The notes beneath the pieces are model-generated. The model did no database searches, was not told the origin of the DNA, and saw only the letters and a program-made list of their open reading frames with translations. Below, in pieces: positions 9,957 to 19,836 of a stretch of DNA of 64,000 nucleotides. Numbering within the stretch: the first letter of the stretch is position 1; every line of letters starts with the position of its first letter. The stretch comes from CBDFMG01 sp965221205 [NCBI: bacterium]. Lineage in GTDB: Bacteria > SM23-31. A program made the translations under genes and the position numbers. The stretch covers positions 248,001 through 312,000 of the forward strand of contig OZ244870.1 in NCBI GenBank assembly GCA_965221205.1. Reading direction: 5' to 3'.

Positions 9957-10404
9957 CCGCTTGCTCCACTAATACTGCGGTTGCTTCACAACCCCCAATA
10001 CAAAGTGACGCCACACCGCGTTTTGTATTTTTGTTTTTCATCACGTAAATTAGTGTTGTGAGTATCCTTGCACCACTTGCCCCAACAGGGTGGCAGAGAG
10101 CAACCGCTCCACCGTTAATGTTGACCAGTGCTGTATCGAGACTCAGTAGTTTATTATTAGCCAGCGAAACGCAGGAAAATGCTTCGTTGGTTTCATTGAG
10201 ATCAATATCGTCTTTTGATAATACGGTTTTGCTGAGCACATTGTTGTGGCGTTCATGACGTTGTCGTGAACTACTCCAGTTCTCGTGATGCATTTGTTGA
10301 CGCTGAAAATTTTGCCATTTGCTCAAGGAGCCATTGAATGATCCGATCGGGATTCTGTACGCCGATACAATTACGATAATTTTTGTAATGATCTCTGTTT
10401 TAAA
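9949..10404 (-). pseudogene. Acetyl-CoA acetyltransferase (thiolase) relic with large internal deletion
   Basis: Both ends of a thiolase are recognisable in a single short frame, but the middle is missing. Near 10330-10385 the frame reads IVSAYRIPIGSFNGSLS, the start of a thiolase. After a junction it continues, from about 10200, with the C-terminal domain: NETNEAFSCVSLA, ALCHPVGASGARILT and SLCIGGCEATAVLVE. A full thiolase is about 390 residues; only about 150 remain, and the nucleophilic-cysteine domain is absent. The usual glycines before HPVGASG and in the CIGGG motif are cysteine here, a further sign of decay. A stop lies just 5' of the relic and no good start codon is left. It cannot be catalytically competent. 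Confidence 0.85.
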
Positions 10405-10441
10405 ACTACCTTGTTCTTAGCTTTATGCAATTTTCGGTTTG

Positions 10442-11293
10442 TTACTTAGCATTATTTACTTCGACCTGTTCAAGAACGACTTCCGATTCCGTCTTCCTCA
10501 GATACCCTGCTCTCATGTGGGGTGAATGCGGAAAAATAACAAGCCAAACTTCATCAATCGCTCGTTTTATACACTTTTTTTTGTATTCCAGTGTATCCAG
10601 AGGATTTGTATCATACCCCATAATGTATGGAACCTTAAGATGGCTCGCAGTTGGGAAGATATCTCCGCAATAACAAGCTTTATTTCTTTCTGATTCAATA
10701 AGAACCATCTGATGAAACGGTGTATGTCCTCCTGTTATCTCAACAGTTATACCGGGAAAAATCTCCTGATTTCCTTTTAGAAAATTTACTTTTCCATGCT
10801 TATTGAGCGGCAGAAAGTTATCCTGGATATAGCTGGTTTTTGTCCTTTCATTCGGATTGGTCGCAAAATCCCATTCCCCCTGTTGGATGAAGTAGACCGC
10901 GTTCGGGAATGCAGGTATTAACTCGCCCCTGTCATTTAGCTCAACTGCACCACCTGAATGGTCAAAATGGAGATGTGTTAAAAGTACTCCCGTTATATCA
11001 TTCTTTCCAATACCAAGCTTTGAGAGACTATTAAGTAAATTGTCACTCCTTTTGAGACTAAGAATATCGCTGATTTTTTTATCCCATTTGTCTCCGATTC
11101 CGGTATCAACAAGGATAATTTCATTATCAAAACGGATAATTAGCGGATTCAGACTGAGCAGAATTCTGTTACGGTCATCCGCAGGGTCTTTTTTATCCCA
11201 GAGCGGCTTCGGCACAACACCGAACATCGCCCCACCGTCAAGTTTAAAATAGCCATCCCACGCTATATAGAGTTCAAATTTACCAAGTTTCAT
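10442..11293 (-). CDS. MBL-fold metallo-hydrolase, AHL-lactonase-like
   Basis: This 283-residue metallo-beta-lactamase-fold protein carries the zinc motif THLHFDHSGG (HxHxDH) at about residues 105-114, a following histidine in GGHTPFHQM, the bridging aspartate in CYCGDIFP and a last histidine in FPHSPHM. The order and spacing match the AHL-lactonase/AttM-like group, members of which hydrolyse lactones or other small esters. No signal peptide is present, so it is cytosolic. It is divergent in context, sitting between the thiolase relic and phoH, both on the same strand. The true substrate is unknown; quorum quenching is only one possibility. Confidence 0.85.
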   Translation of the reverse strand: MKLGKFELYIAWDGYFKLDGGAMFGVVPKPLWDKKDPADDRNRILLSLNPLIIRFDNEIILVDTGIGDKWDKKISDILSLKRSDNLLNSLSKLGIGKNDITGVLLTHLHFDHSGGAVELNDRGELIPAFPNAVYFIQQGEWDFATNPNERTKTSYIQDNFLPLNKHGKVNFLKGNQEIFPGITVEITGGHTPFHQMVLIESERNKACYCGDIFPTASHLKVPYIMGYDTNPLDTLEYKKKCIKRAIDEVWLVIFPHSPHMRAGYLRKTESEVVLEQVEVNNAK

Positions 11294-11397
11294 TACAATA
11301 AATCTACGAAATCAACTGCAAATTCAAGAAACTGCGAACTTGTACAGTATACTAGTGAGCTGATTGCATCAGGAGTTAAATAAATTTCTATTAAATA

Positions 11398-12420
11398 TTA
11401 CAGCTTTTGTTTCAAGTTACGTTTAGCCCGATTGTTATAAGAATTTTCTGCAACATTGTTAGAACCATCGGCATTATATTCGTCATATGCTTTGATTATA
11501 TCTTTCACAAGACGGTGTCTGACTACATCAGTAGATTCAAGGTAGTTAAATGCAATTCCCTCAATACCTTTGAGAACATGTTGAATCTGAATCAGCCCCG
11601 ATTGCGTTTTGTCGAGCAGATCGACCTGTGTAATGTCTCCGGTGATTATTGCACGCGAGTTTGCCCCTAGCCTTGTCAAAAACATTTTCATTTGCAGCGA
11701 GGAGCTATTTTGTGCTTCATCTAATATTACAAATGCATTATTGAGCGTTCTTCCGCGCATATAGGCAAGCGGAATTATTTCAATAGTATTATTTTCCAGC
11801 AATTTCTTCAGTTTTTGGGGTGCGGCCATATCATTGAGTGCATCATAGAGCGGCCATAGATAAGGCTCTATTTTCTCCTTCAAATCCCCTGGCAGATAGC
11901 CGAGACTCTCACCCGCTTCTACAGCAGGACGTGATAAAATAATCTTTTTGACTTTTTTACTCAGAAAATACTGCATTGCCATCGCAACAGCAAGATACGT
12001 TTTGCCAGTTCCAGCGGGTCCGATAACAAACACAATTTCGTTTTTCTCTACACATCTGAAGTAATTCTGCTGGCCTTTTGTTCTCGGTTTAATGAAATCA
12101 CCATCGGTAAAAAGAATTACTTCATCGAGTTCTTCTTTTGTGTGTTCTGGAGGTGTTTCAAGCTGCACAAGCCGAATGATTGTTTCAACATCCTGTCTAT
12201 CGAGCTTTTTGAATTTATTGATATGAAAAATAAGCTCTGAGAGCAGATTCTCGATCTTGTTAACAGTATCTTCGCTGCCTGAGAGATAAACATTACTCCC
12301 TCTGACAGTAATTGTTGCATCAAAATGATCCTGAATTGTTTTCAAGTTGGTATCGTTCATCCCCAGAAAAATCATCGGGTCGATACCGTGTAAATCAAAT
12401 GTTTTTTTCAGTTTGTTCAT
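11398..12420 (-). CDS. phoH: PhoH-like ATPase
   Basis: This 340-residue protein has an N-terminal KH-like RNA-binding region (about residues 25-75) and a PhoH P-loop ATPase domain with GPAGTGKTYLA (Walker A), RPAVEAGESLGYLPG, FVILDEAQNSS (Walker B) and ITGDITQVDL. This is the YbeZ-type PhoH found next to ybeY in many bacteria and linked to ribosome and RNA metabolism. Here ybeY is not adjacent in the visible sequence. The C-terminus ends in an asparagine- and lysine-rich tail. It lies downstream of the LysM gene with a strong hairpin between them, so it probably has its own promoter. Confidence 0.95.
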   Translation of the reverse strand: MNKLKKTFDLHGIDPMIFLGMNDTNLKTIQDHFDATITVRGSNVYLSGSEDTVNKIENLLSELIFHINKFKKLDRQDVETIIRLVQLETPPEHTKEELDEVILFTDGDFIKPRTKGQQNYFRCVEKNEIVFVIGPAGTGKTYLAVAMAMQYFLSKKVKKIILSRPAVEAGESLGYLPGDLKEKIEPYLWPLYDALNDMAAPQKLKKLLENNTIEIIPLAYMRGRTLNNAFVILDEAQNSSSLQMKMFLTRLGANSRAIITGDITQVDLLDKTQSGLIQIQHVLKGIEGIAFNYLESTDVVRHRLVKDIIKAYDEYNADGSNNVAENSYNNRAKRNLKQKL

Positions 12421-12448
12421 CGCTATGGGTTATATGTTGCTCACAAAT

Positions 12449-12489
12449 AAAAAAGGCTCAAAGTTTCGAAAAACATATGAGCCTTTTTT
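12449..12489 (-). terminator. Intrinsic terminator after the LysM gene
   Basis: The arms AAAAAAGGCTCA and TGAGCCTTTTTT are perfectly complementary and separated by a 17-base loop. On the minus strand the hairpin is followed by a U-run, so it can end transcripts from the LysM protein gene just upstream. Because both arms end in an A/T run, it would also work on the plus strand. Confidence 0.85.
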
Positions 12490-12574
12490 GACTAAAGTTT
12501 TATTAATCAGCTATGTCTAAATTGTATGAACAGCAGGTATTACCTCATTTTTCGAAATTTCGTTCTCGCTTATC

Positions 12575-13432
12575 TTAACGGGTTATGAGAATCATATGAG
12601 GATAAATTAAATCCTGATTCTCGATTACACTCCGGTTGAGCTCATAAAGCCGTGTCCACTGGAATGGATCATTGTATACATCTTTGTATCCGGCGATTTT
12701 CGAGAGATATTCGCCACGCACCACAAGGTGCTCATTGTCGATAACGTCCTGGAAAATTTTGAATTCCTGTCCCGGAAAGATAAGATCGGGGTTACTGATC
12801 ATATCACGATTCTTTGTGTAAACGCGGATCCATTGAAAAGGGTCGCCGTATACACTCGGTTTTTCTGCGATTCTCCAGAGATTATCACCGCGCATGACCG
12901 AATAGATATCAAATGCAGGCCGGGCATTTTCAAGAGCATTTTCAAGAGCATTTTCAAGCTGTGATCTCAATCTTTCCAGGTCTCTGAGGATTGCCGCTGC
13001 TTCGGGGTGCCGTGCAGCACGTTCCCCGGCGAGTTCGTCGAGACGGCTAAATAAATTGGCAACCTCATCCTGACGTTTGAGTAGTTCGGCCGGTGAAAGG
13101 TTTAAAAGTTCGTTGATTTGTTCCCGGATACTGTTCAATTCTGAAAGATAGCTTTCGAATTCTTGTTCGGACATGCCGATTGCCAGCCAGATATCATTAA
13201 CGACATCTTCAATTTCACTGTTCAGTTCATCAAGCCGTGCCCGAAGTGCTGCGATTTCTTCTTCACATTCCTGAATGCGAGCTTGTGCAGCTTCTTCTCT
13301 TTGCTGCAATTCTACAAGCTGCAACTGATAATCATCATAGCGCAGCCGTTCTTGAGCGAAAATGGGGTCTGTGCTGAACATACTCAATGCTACGGCACAT
13401 GTTAAAGCTATTAAGAAAATTTTTGATTTCAT
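12575..13432 (-). CDS. Exported coiled-coil protein with two LysM domains
   Basis: The ATG at 13432 is chosen over an upstream in-frame start because AAGGAG lies ten bases before it. The product (285 residues) has a signal peptide ending near PIFAQ, then a long coiled coil (about residues 30-165) rich in glutamate, including a four-residue unit LENA repeated in tandem. Two LysM-like modules follow (YSVMRGDNLWRIAEKPSVYGDP and HLVVRGEYLSKIAGYKDVYNDP, in outline). LysM modules bind peptidoglycan, so it probably tethers to the cell wall in the periplasm. It is followed in transcription by a strong terminator and preceded by a small coiled-coil lipoprotein gene on the same strand, which may be a functional partner. 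Confidence 0.85.
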   Translation of the reverse strand: MKSKIFLIALTCAVALSMFSTDPIFAQERLRYDDYQLQLVELQQREEAAQARIQECEEEIAALRARLDELNSEIEDVVNDIWLAIGMSEQEFESYLSELNSIREQINELLNLSPAELLKRQDEVANLFSRLDELAGERAARHPEAAAILRDLERLRSQLENALENALENARPAFDIYSVMRGDNLWRIAEKPSVYGDPFQWIRVYTKNRDMISNPDLIFPGQEFKIFQDVIDNEHLVVRGEYLSKIAGYKDVYNDPFQWTRLYELNRSVIENQDLIYPHMILITR

Positions 13433-13513
13433 TTCTAGTGAACTCCTTATTATTGGAACCAACGTTGCAGTGTAAGGTTGCAGTGTAAGAATGAGAAATT
13501 TATAATAACAATG

Positions 13514-13768
13514 CTACTGAACTGCATCCAAGATATCCTTTTTCTCCTCCAATTCACGTTCTTTGTCAGCGATTTCGCTCTCAAGATTGCTTTTTTCTCC
13601 TTCAAGCTCTTCGACGCGCGACTCTGCGGAAAGTGCTGCCTGCCGCTGATTTTCGAGCATGTCTAAATCATCTTGATTGGCATATCGTGTACAGCCACCA
13701 AATGCAAACATCAAACCTGTAAGCACAATACCCATGATTAACGTAGTATTTCTGAATTTCAGCTTCAT
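13514..13768 (-). CDS. Small coiled-coil lipoprotein
   Basis: The start at 13768 is supported by an AGGGAGGTG site eight bases upstream; the longer frame from 13807 would bury the signal peptide. The product has 84 residues: a lipoprotein signal peptide ending in the lipobox FAFGGC, followed by a charged alpha-helix (MLENQRQAALSAESRVEE and ELEEKKDILDA) that should form a coiled coil. The layout recalls Lpp/Pal-associated small lipoproteins. It lies just upstream of the LysM protein gene on the same strand, separated by about 80 bp, which suggests a shared cell-envelope role. No closer family can be named. Confidence 0.75.
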   Translation of the reverse strand: MKLKFRNTTLIMGIVLTGLMFAFGGCTRYANQDDLDMLENQRQAALSAESRVEELEGEKSNLESEIADKERELEEKKDILDAVQ

Positions 13769-13993
13769 GAAACAGACACCTCCCTTTGTTGCAAAAACCA
13801 GGTACAATAATAAAAATATGAAGATAATTTCGGTAGAGCAAACATACTAAAAATGCAAATTATTGTCAAGCAAAAAGTATTTTAAAAGCACTTTCAAGAT
13901 ATTGTAACCACTACTTATACACTCTGTTGTAGTCAATTAAGGGTATAGTCAATATATTGTACCTTAGCTATCTGTGAAAAAATAAATTTTATC

Positions 13994-16900
13994 TCAGTAA
14001 TCATCTATATTTTCTACATGCGGACGCGGTTTCAGCGATTTCACTCCGAATAGAAGTTTCAAATCATCTACACCTGCCACAAGGCATGGAATAATAAACA
14101 GAGTGAAAATTGTCGAGAAAAACAGACCTCCGACAATCACCGTAGCAAGTGGTCCCCACGTTGCGGATTTTCCTGCAAAACCAACAGCCATGGGCAGAAG
14201 CCCGACAATAGTCGTGACAGAAGTTAAAATAATCGGCCGCAGCCGAACCGAACCGGCAAGTAGAATAGAGCGCCATCTGTTGCTACCTGCCTGTCGCTCA
14301 TTGTTTATAAAACTGATGAGAACAAGCGCGTCGTTGACAACAATACCGGAAAGTGCTACGATTCCATACATTGTTGCGATGGTGAACGGACTTTGGATCA
14401 GTACCAGCCCGGCAATTGCCCCGATGAAGGCAAAGGGAATTGTATATAAAATGATAAACGGCTGAATAAATGAAGCAAACTGACCTCCCAGTATAATATA
14501 AATAAGGAATATACCAAGCGCAAAGAGTTTCCATATGCCACTCATTGTCTCTTCGAACTCGGCAAACTCACCACCGAATTTTAATGAATAACCGGGATGC
14601 CGTGCGCCGAGATCGCTGAATACTTCCATAATTTCTTTATTAATTTCATTAGCGTTTGCCTTTGACTGGTCAATATTCGCGGTGACGGTTATTGCCCGTT
14701 CTCTGTCTGTCCTCTTTACAGCTGTTATGCCCGGTTCAATAGTGAGACTGGCAATATCCTTGAGTGGTACTAATATGTTTCCGGGCGCTGCTATCCGCAT
14801 ATTTTTAAGATCGTCAAGGCCGTTTCTCGATTCCGATTTGTATTTTACGATGACATCAATTTCTTCATCGAGTTTTTTGAATTTCGTTGCGATAATACCG
14901 TCAAATGCCGTCTGCACCGTTGAGGCAACCTGAAATATATCAAGGCCGTAGAGTGAAGCACGATCTTCGTCTACTTTTATCTTCAATTCCTTTTTGCCGA
15001 AGTTGTAATCATCACGGATATCAAACACACCATCAAATCCAGCGAGCGCTGTCTTTAATTCATCAGAAATAATTTGCAGCTGCCGATAATCTTGCCCACG
15101 AACTTTTATTTCGATGGGTGACCCGACAGGAGGCCCGGTGTTCACTTTAGCAAATTCAATTGATTGCATTCCGGGAATTCCTGCAGTTTTTGCTCGAAGT
15201 TCCTCAATATAATACGGTATTGCATTATCTCGCAGATCTTCGTCTATGAGTTCGATAGTGAGCTGACCTACACTCGATTTCAAAAACCATTCGCTGTCGG
15301 TTTGCATTACACCGGTGTTAGTTACTACGGCGACAAGATCCGATTCAGGAAGGGTCAGCGCCTGCTTTTCCAATTGACTCATTATCCGGTCGGTCTCTTC
15401 GAGTCGGGTACCTTCCGGCATGGTAACCCGGACAAAGAACTGCGGCACCTCGTCTCCGGCGAACATATCGACGCCTAAATAGAGTATTAATACAGCTATG
15501 CAGGCAAAAAACAGGAGCGTAACTGTAACAGCTGCAATATGGCGGATACGGAGCATTTTTTTTAGCAGCCTGATATATCTGCTGCGGATTTTAACAAATA
15601 TTCTGGTTCGCTTATGATTGTTATGATGGTTTCTTCCGCTCCATTCGGCAACATGTGACGGAAGTATGAAAAATGCTTCTATAAGTGATGCGATAAGTGC
15701 AAGACTGACAACGATGGGCATCACTTTAAAAAACTCTCCGAGTATTCCCGGAACTAGCATCAGTGGCAGAAAGGCGGCAACAGTAGTTGCTGTTGCAGCA
15801 AGAACAGGAGTGGCAACTTCCTTTGTGCCAATTATAGCTGCCTTTGCGGGTGAATACCCTTTTTGTATGTATCGAAAACAGTTTTCTATGACTATGATGG
15901 TATCGTCAACAATTATTCCAAGAACGAGTACGAGACCAAACAATGAAGTTCCGTTGAGAGAGTTTCCAGTAATTTTGAGAAAAATAAATGTAGCCATGAA
16001 CGTAACCGGAATGCCAATGGCTGCAAACACAGCATTTCGCCAGCCGATAAACATCCAGAGAATCAGCAATACCATGATCAGACCGATATATGCATTCGAT
16101 TCCAGAACGCTGAGCAGTTTTTTAACCGGTATGGACATATCATTGGTAAAACTCAGCGTAACATTTTCAGGGAGCGTCCGCTGCCGCTGGTCAATGAGAT
16201 TTCTTATTTCATCAACAAGTGTTACGACATTACCTTCTTTCTTTTTAGCAACCGCTATTGTGAATGCGGTTTTGCCATCCAATCGGCCAAAGTTTTTTGC
16301 TTCCTCAAGAGTATCAACTACTGCGGCAACATCCTTAACAGCAACTTGTCCCTCTCCGACACTTTTTCTGATTATGACATTTTCCAGTTCTTCGACCTTG
16401 TCCACTTCTCCGACTGTTCGGAGAATATATTCTGACCGTCCCACATCTATTGTGCCGCCGGGCAGGTTGAGATTTTTCATTGCGATGCTGTTGACAACTT
16501 GATTGAGGGCAAGATTATAGTTGTTGAGACGCTCGGGATCAACTTCAACCCAAATCTCCTCGTCTCGTGCACCGCTGAGTTCTGCGCGGGCAACATTTTT
16601 GAGATCAAAAATGTCATCCCGGAGATCTTCCGCTATATCAATCATCTCCCGTTCCGGCAGCGTACCACTTACAACAACAAAGAGCATCGGCACAAGATCG
16701 TCACTCCCGAATTCGAGATAGTCCGGTCCTTCTATCAAATCTTCACTCGGCAAATTGTTTATAGCATCAATTTCCGATTTTAGTTCCTGAAACAGCTTAT
16801 CATATTCGTCCTCATCCATGTTTTCGAATTGAATACTGATTTGGGACAGTCCTTCTGCAGATACTGAAGTCACCATTTTAATCTTGTCAACGTTATTGAT

Positions 16901-17110
16901 TGCATCCTCGATCGGTATCGAAATAAGCTTTTCAATTTCGTCGGGACTGACCCCTTCGTACGATGTTATAACATAGACCCAATGAAAATCGATATCGGGC
17001 ATTAATGTCCGAGGCAGGTCCAAGAGTGAAACGGTCCCCATCACAATGACCGTCATCATAATCAGGTTAACCAGAACCGGATTTTTGACTGAAAATTTTA
17101 CTATATTCAC
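13994..17110 (-). CDS. RND efflux transporter permease (HAE-1/AcrB-like)
   Basis: This is the inner-membrane pump of a tripartite efflux system. A frame opens at a GTG (17182), but the GTG at 17110 gives the typical RND start, VNIVKFSVKNPVLVNLIMM, and about 1038 residues. Hallmarks are the first membrane helix, two large periplasmic loops, and the TM4 proton-relay segment VLGIIVDDTIIVIENCF, and ALSGIVVNDALVLISFIN near the end. The preceding genes encode the adaptor (13 to 85 bp upstream depending on the start) and the TolC-like channel, so the three form one operon. The substrate cannot be read from the sequence. Control by the PadR gene upstream is likely. Confidence 0.93.
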   Translation of the reverse strand: MNIVKFSVKNPVLVNLIMMTVIVMGTVSLLDLPRTLMPDIDFHWVYVITSYEGVSPDEIEKLISIPIEDAINNVDKIKMVTSVSAEGLSQISIQFENMDEDEYDKLFQELKSEIDAINNLPSEDLIEGPDYLEFGSDDLVPMLFVVVSGTLPEREMIDIAEDLRDDIFDLKNVARAELSGARDEEIWVEVDPERLNNYNLALNQVVNSIAMKNLNLPGGTIDVGRSEYILRTVGEVDKVEELENVIIRKSVGEGQVAVKDVAAVVDTLEEAKNFGRLDGKTAFTIAVAKKKEGNVVTLVDEIRNLIDQRQRTLPENVTLSFTNDMSIPVKKLLSVLESNAYIGLIMVLLILWMFIGWRNAVFAAIGIPVTFMATFIFLKITGNSLNGTSLFGLVLVLGIIVDDTIIVIENCFRYIQKGYSPAKAAIIGTKEVATPVLAATATTVAAFLPLMLVPGILGEFFKVMPIVVSLALIASLIEAFFILPSHVAEWSGRNHHNNHKRTRIFVKIRSRYIRLLKKMLRIRHIAAVTVTLLFFACIAVLILYLGVDMFAGDEVPQFFVRVTMPEGTRLEETDRIMSQLEKQALTLPESDLVAVVTNTGVMQTDSEWFLKSSVGQLTIELIDEDLRDNAIPYYIEELRAKTAGIPGMQSIEFAKVNTGPPVGSPIEIKVRGQDYRQLQIISDELKTALAGFDGVFDIRDDYNFGKKELKIKVDEDRASLYGLDIFQVASTVQTAFDGIIATKFKKLDEEIDVIVKYKSESRNGLDDLKNMRIAAPGNILVPLKDIASLTIEPGITAVKRTDRERAITVTANIDQSKANANEINKEIMEVFSDLGARHPGYSLKFGGEFAEFEETMSGIWKLFALGIFLIYIILGGQFASFIQPFIILYTIPFAFIGAIAGLVLIQSPFTIATMYGIVALSGIVVNDALVLISFINNERQAGSNRWRSILLAGSVRLRPIILTSVTTIVGLLPMAVGFAGKSATWGPLATVIVGGLFFSTIFTLFIIPCLVAGVDDLKLLFGVKSLKPRPHVENIDDY

Positions 17111-17194
17111 GTACTGTCTCGCTTTATGTATGTTAAGTATATTACGTTTATCCTGCCGAGCACCGCTGTACGTGCCGTGCACTTGGCTGTTGTG

Positions 17195-18316
17195 CTATTG
17201 ATTTTGAATACGGACTCGGCTGTTGTCCTCTAGAGTGTATTGTCCTGAAACAACGATCTTTTCACCAACAGTCAGTCCAGACACTATTTGAATATCACTG
17301 CCCGATTCCTTTCCGAGTATAACAGCCCTTTTCTTTGCGTTATTACGGTTTACAACGAAAACAATTTTTTCGCCAAACCGCTCGATCACTGCATCCTGTG
17401 GAATCAAAATAACATCTTTAAGAACATCTAATTCTATTGTAGCACGGGTTATCATTCCCGACTTGAGCAACCCGTTTCTGCCATTCGGCACTATGACCTC
17501 AATAGGGAAGGTGTGGGATTGCGCACTAGCTTCCGGGCTTACAGCATAGATTTTTCCTGCAAATGGTTGATTTGGATATGCATCAACTTGAATCAATACA
17601 GACATATTCTGTTTCAGGTATACCACGTCCTGCTCAGAAACGTTAATGTCAATTTTTATTGTTTCAATGTCCACTACTTTTACAATGGGTTGATGAACCG
17701 AAACAATACTGCCGGTTTCAACGCTTCTCTCAGCAATATGACCACTGATCGGACTGGTGATTTTTGTATTCCTGACCTGCCGCTGAGCGCTTTGAACTGC
17801 TGCCTTATTACTTAGAAAGACAGACCGTGCAAGTTCATGCTGCACATGTATGTTTTCGAACTCATCCTCTGAAATTTCTTCATTTTGCCGTAAAACAGCG
17901 TACCTTTCGAGGTTTAACTTCGCTTTTTCAAATGCAGCTGAGGTATTTATAAGTTGTGCTTCGACCTGCTCCAGAGCAAGTTTGGGCAGCTCATCATCAA
18001 TAATTGCGATGACAGAACTTTGCTGCACATAGTCGCCTAATTCAGCGAAAACATTAACTATTTTTCCGGAAATTTCAGTTGCAACAGTAACCGATTGAAG
18101 CGGTTTAGTCACACCGGTTTCCGTTATAGTGGTGACAATATTTCCTGTCAAAACTTCGACAATTTCGACTGGAACTTCCTGCTTCTCTTCCTGAAGTATC
18201 GCGCTTGAATTTGCTGTAGAGTCAGCAGTAGATTTTGTATTTACAAATTGCATAAAAATAGTAATGGCCGCTAGCACACCAATCATAATTATTGTAATAA
18301 AATATGGCCGTTTCAT
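17195..18316 (-). CDS. RND efflux periplasmic adaptor (membrane fusion protein)
   Basis: This 373-residue adaptor begins with a single N-terminal membrane anchor (FITIIMIGVLAAITIFMQF). It has the standard MFP order: a lipoyl/barrel-sandwich half (TVATEISGKIVNVFAELGDYV), an alpha-hairpin (about residues 115-180), the second lipoyl half (ITSPISGHIAERSVETGSIV) and a beta-barrel and membrane-proximal domain ending GEKIVVSGQYTLEDNSRVR. It bridges the RND pump and the TolC channel. Only six bases separate it from the TolC gene upstream, consistent with one polycistronic transcript. Confidence 0.92.
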   Translation of the reverse strand: MKRPYFITIIMIGVLAAITIFMQFVNTKSTADSTANSSAILQEEKQEVPVEIVEVLTGNIVTTITETGVTKPLQSVTVATEISGKIVNVFAELGDYVQQSSVIAIIDDELPKLALEQVEAQLINTSAAFEKAKLNLERYAVLRQNEEISEDEFENIHVQHELARSVFLSNKAAVQSAQRQVRNTKITSPISGHIAERSVETGSIVSVHQPIVKVVDIETIKIDINVSEQDVVYLKQNMSVLIQVDAYPNQPFAGKIYAVSPEASAQSHTFPIEVIVPNGRNGLLKSGMITRATIELDVLKDVILIPQDAVIERFGEKIVFVVNRNNAKKRAVILGKESGSDIQIVSGLTVGEKIVVSGQYTLEDNSRVRIQNQ

Positions 18317-18322
18317 TCTAGT

Positions 18323-19774
18323 TTACTCCTGTAAAAGTGATTCATCGAGTGATTTTCCGATTGTCCGCTCTAGATCTGCTCCTGCGATAAGGAGGTCAAA
18401 GCGAGCATTGATCAAATCAACCTGAGCAGTCGACTCCAAGACCTGTGCATCAATAAGATCGATATTCGATGAAAGTCCAAGGTTGTATCTACTCTGAATA
18501 ATTTCGAGATTATCATTTGCATGTATCAAGTTTTTTTCGGACAAGTTTATCCGCGCAAGAGATGATTTTATCGTATTGAGTGCTGTATAGAGCGAGACAA
18601 AAATCGACCGCTCAAAATCTTCTTCAAGTTTTTCAAGCTGCAGGGTCTCCGCCCGTGCACGTTGCAAATCAGCTACATCATGCAATCCGTTAAAAAGCGC
18701 ATAGCTTACTTGGATTGTAGCATTCCATGACTTGAAACCATCAAGTTCAGGAGTATCATTGCCCTGCCATGCATAAGAATAGGAAAAATTTATATCAGGA
18801 AGAAAAGCGCTCCGGGCAATTTTCTCGGCGCTCTGTGATACGTACGACTGCATCTCAGCTATTTGTCTGCCGGGATTATTAAGGAGTGCCTGGTTATAAA
18901 ATCTGTTAATAAAATCGGGTCTACCGGGATCAGCATATTCCGCATAGCGCATTCGCAGAGCGATAAACTCATTTTCCGGGAAACCGGAAACGTCAAACGT
19001 TTCGAGCACATCCAGCCCTGCGAGGTTTGCAAGGATGATTTGTGTAATTTTAGCGGTATTTTGTGCTTCAATGAGGCCGCTTTCTTCGGAGGCAACCTGA
19101 GCTTCCCAGCGCAAAATGTCTGATTTCGGCCGCAATCCAAGTTCATTTTTCGCCCGTGCATTGTCGAGATTTGCTTGAGCAAGAAGCAGCACTTTCTCCC
19201 GTACATGAATCAGTTCTCTGCTTTTGGCATAGTTAAAAAATGCTATAGAAATCTGATGTTTTACTTCAGTCTCGGTGTCAATCACGCCGAGTCTGTCAGT
19301 CTCTTTCGTGAGTTTTGACATCTCTAAGCTCGAAGAAAGTCTTCCTCCGTTGTAGATCGGCATTGATATCGTGAATCCGGTTGAGTGGGTATTTTTAAAT
19401 AATAGCGGGGGAATATCTACATCCTCAAATCCTGGAAACGACTTTATCCCTTCAATAGCAAAATTCGCATTGCGAACTGAAATATCGTCATTTCGTGTAA
19501 ACCTCTGTGACAGCAGGATCTTCGGAAGAAATTCGGAATATGCTTTTTTGACATTCCAGTTCGATGCATCTAGTTTGTATTGTGCTGCCTGAATCGACCG
19601 ATTATTCTCGAGTGCAAGTTTGATTATCTGCCTGAAGGAATAAACCTTTTCCGGCATTTGAGCCGCCAACAACGACTCGGTAACGGCAAGAAAAGTCCCT
19701 CCAAGCACTAATAAGTGAACAGCCATTCTTCCAAATCTATTGTGGAGCGGTTGAGTATTTAGAAAAATTCCCAT
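18323..19774 (-). CDS. TolC-family outer membrane efflux channel
   Basis: The ATG at 19774, preceded by GAGGATTAACC, is preferred over the upstream frame from 19864, which would overlap the PadR gene. The product (483 residues) has a signal peptide ending near SLLAAQ and two repeats of the OEP fold: long helices (LALENNRSIQAAQYKLDAS, ENLIHANDNLEIIQSRYNLG) alternating with beta strands (GFTISMPIYNGGRLSSSLEM, IQVSYALFNGLHDVADLQ). It forms the outer-membrane exit duct of the pump encoded by the next two genes. It starts downstream of the padR stop with the operon order padR-tolC-adaptor-RND. Confidence 0.92.
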   Translation of the reverse strand: MGIFLNTQPLHNRFGRMAVHLLVLGGTFLAVTESLLAAQMPEKVYSFRQIIKLALENNRSIQAAQYKLDASNWNVKKAYSEFLPKILLSQRFTRNDDISVRNANFAIEGIKSFPGFEDVDIPPLLFKNTHSTGFTISMPIYNGGRLSSSLEMSKLTKETDRLGVIDTETEVKHQISIAFFNYAKSRELIHVREKVLLLAQANLDNARAKNELGLRPKSDILRWEAQVASEESGLIEAQNTAKITQIILANLAGLDVLETFDVSGFPENEFIALRMRYAEYADPGRPDFINRFYNQALLNNPGRQIAEMQSYVSQSAEKIARSAFLPDINFSYSYAWQGNDTPELDGFKSWNATIQVSYALFNGLHDVADLQRARAETLQLEKLEEDFERSIFVSLYTALNTIKSSLARINLSEKNLIHANDNLEIIQSRYNLGLSSNIDLIDAQVLESTAQVDLINARFDLLIAGADLERTIGKSLDESLLQE

Positions 19775-19836
19775 GGTTAATCCTCGTTTTATGCATTTTC
19801 TATCTGATTTATAAATTAATGACAGGGTTAATCTTG

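Noticed and set aside
15666-16502. Long plus-strand frame opposite the RND permease gene
   Set aside because: The opposite strand encodes a complete RND protein with all family motifs; this frame is low-complexity and unsupported.
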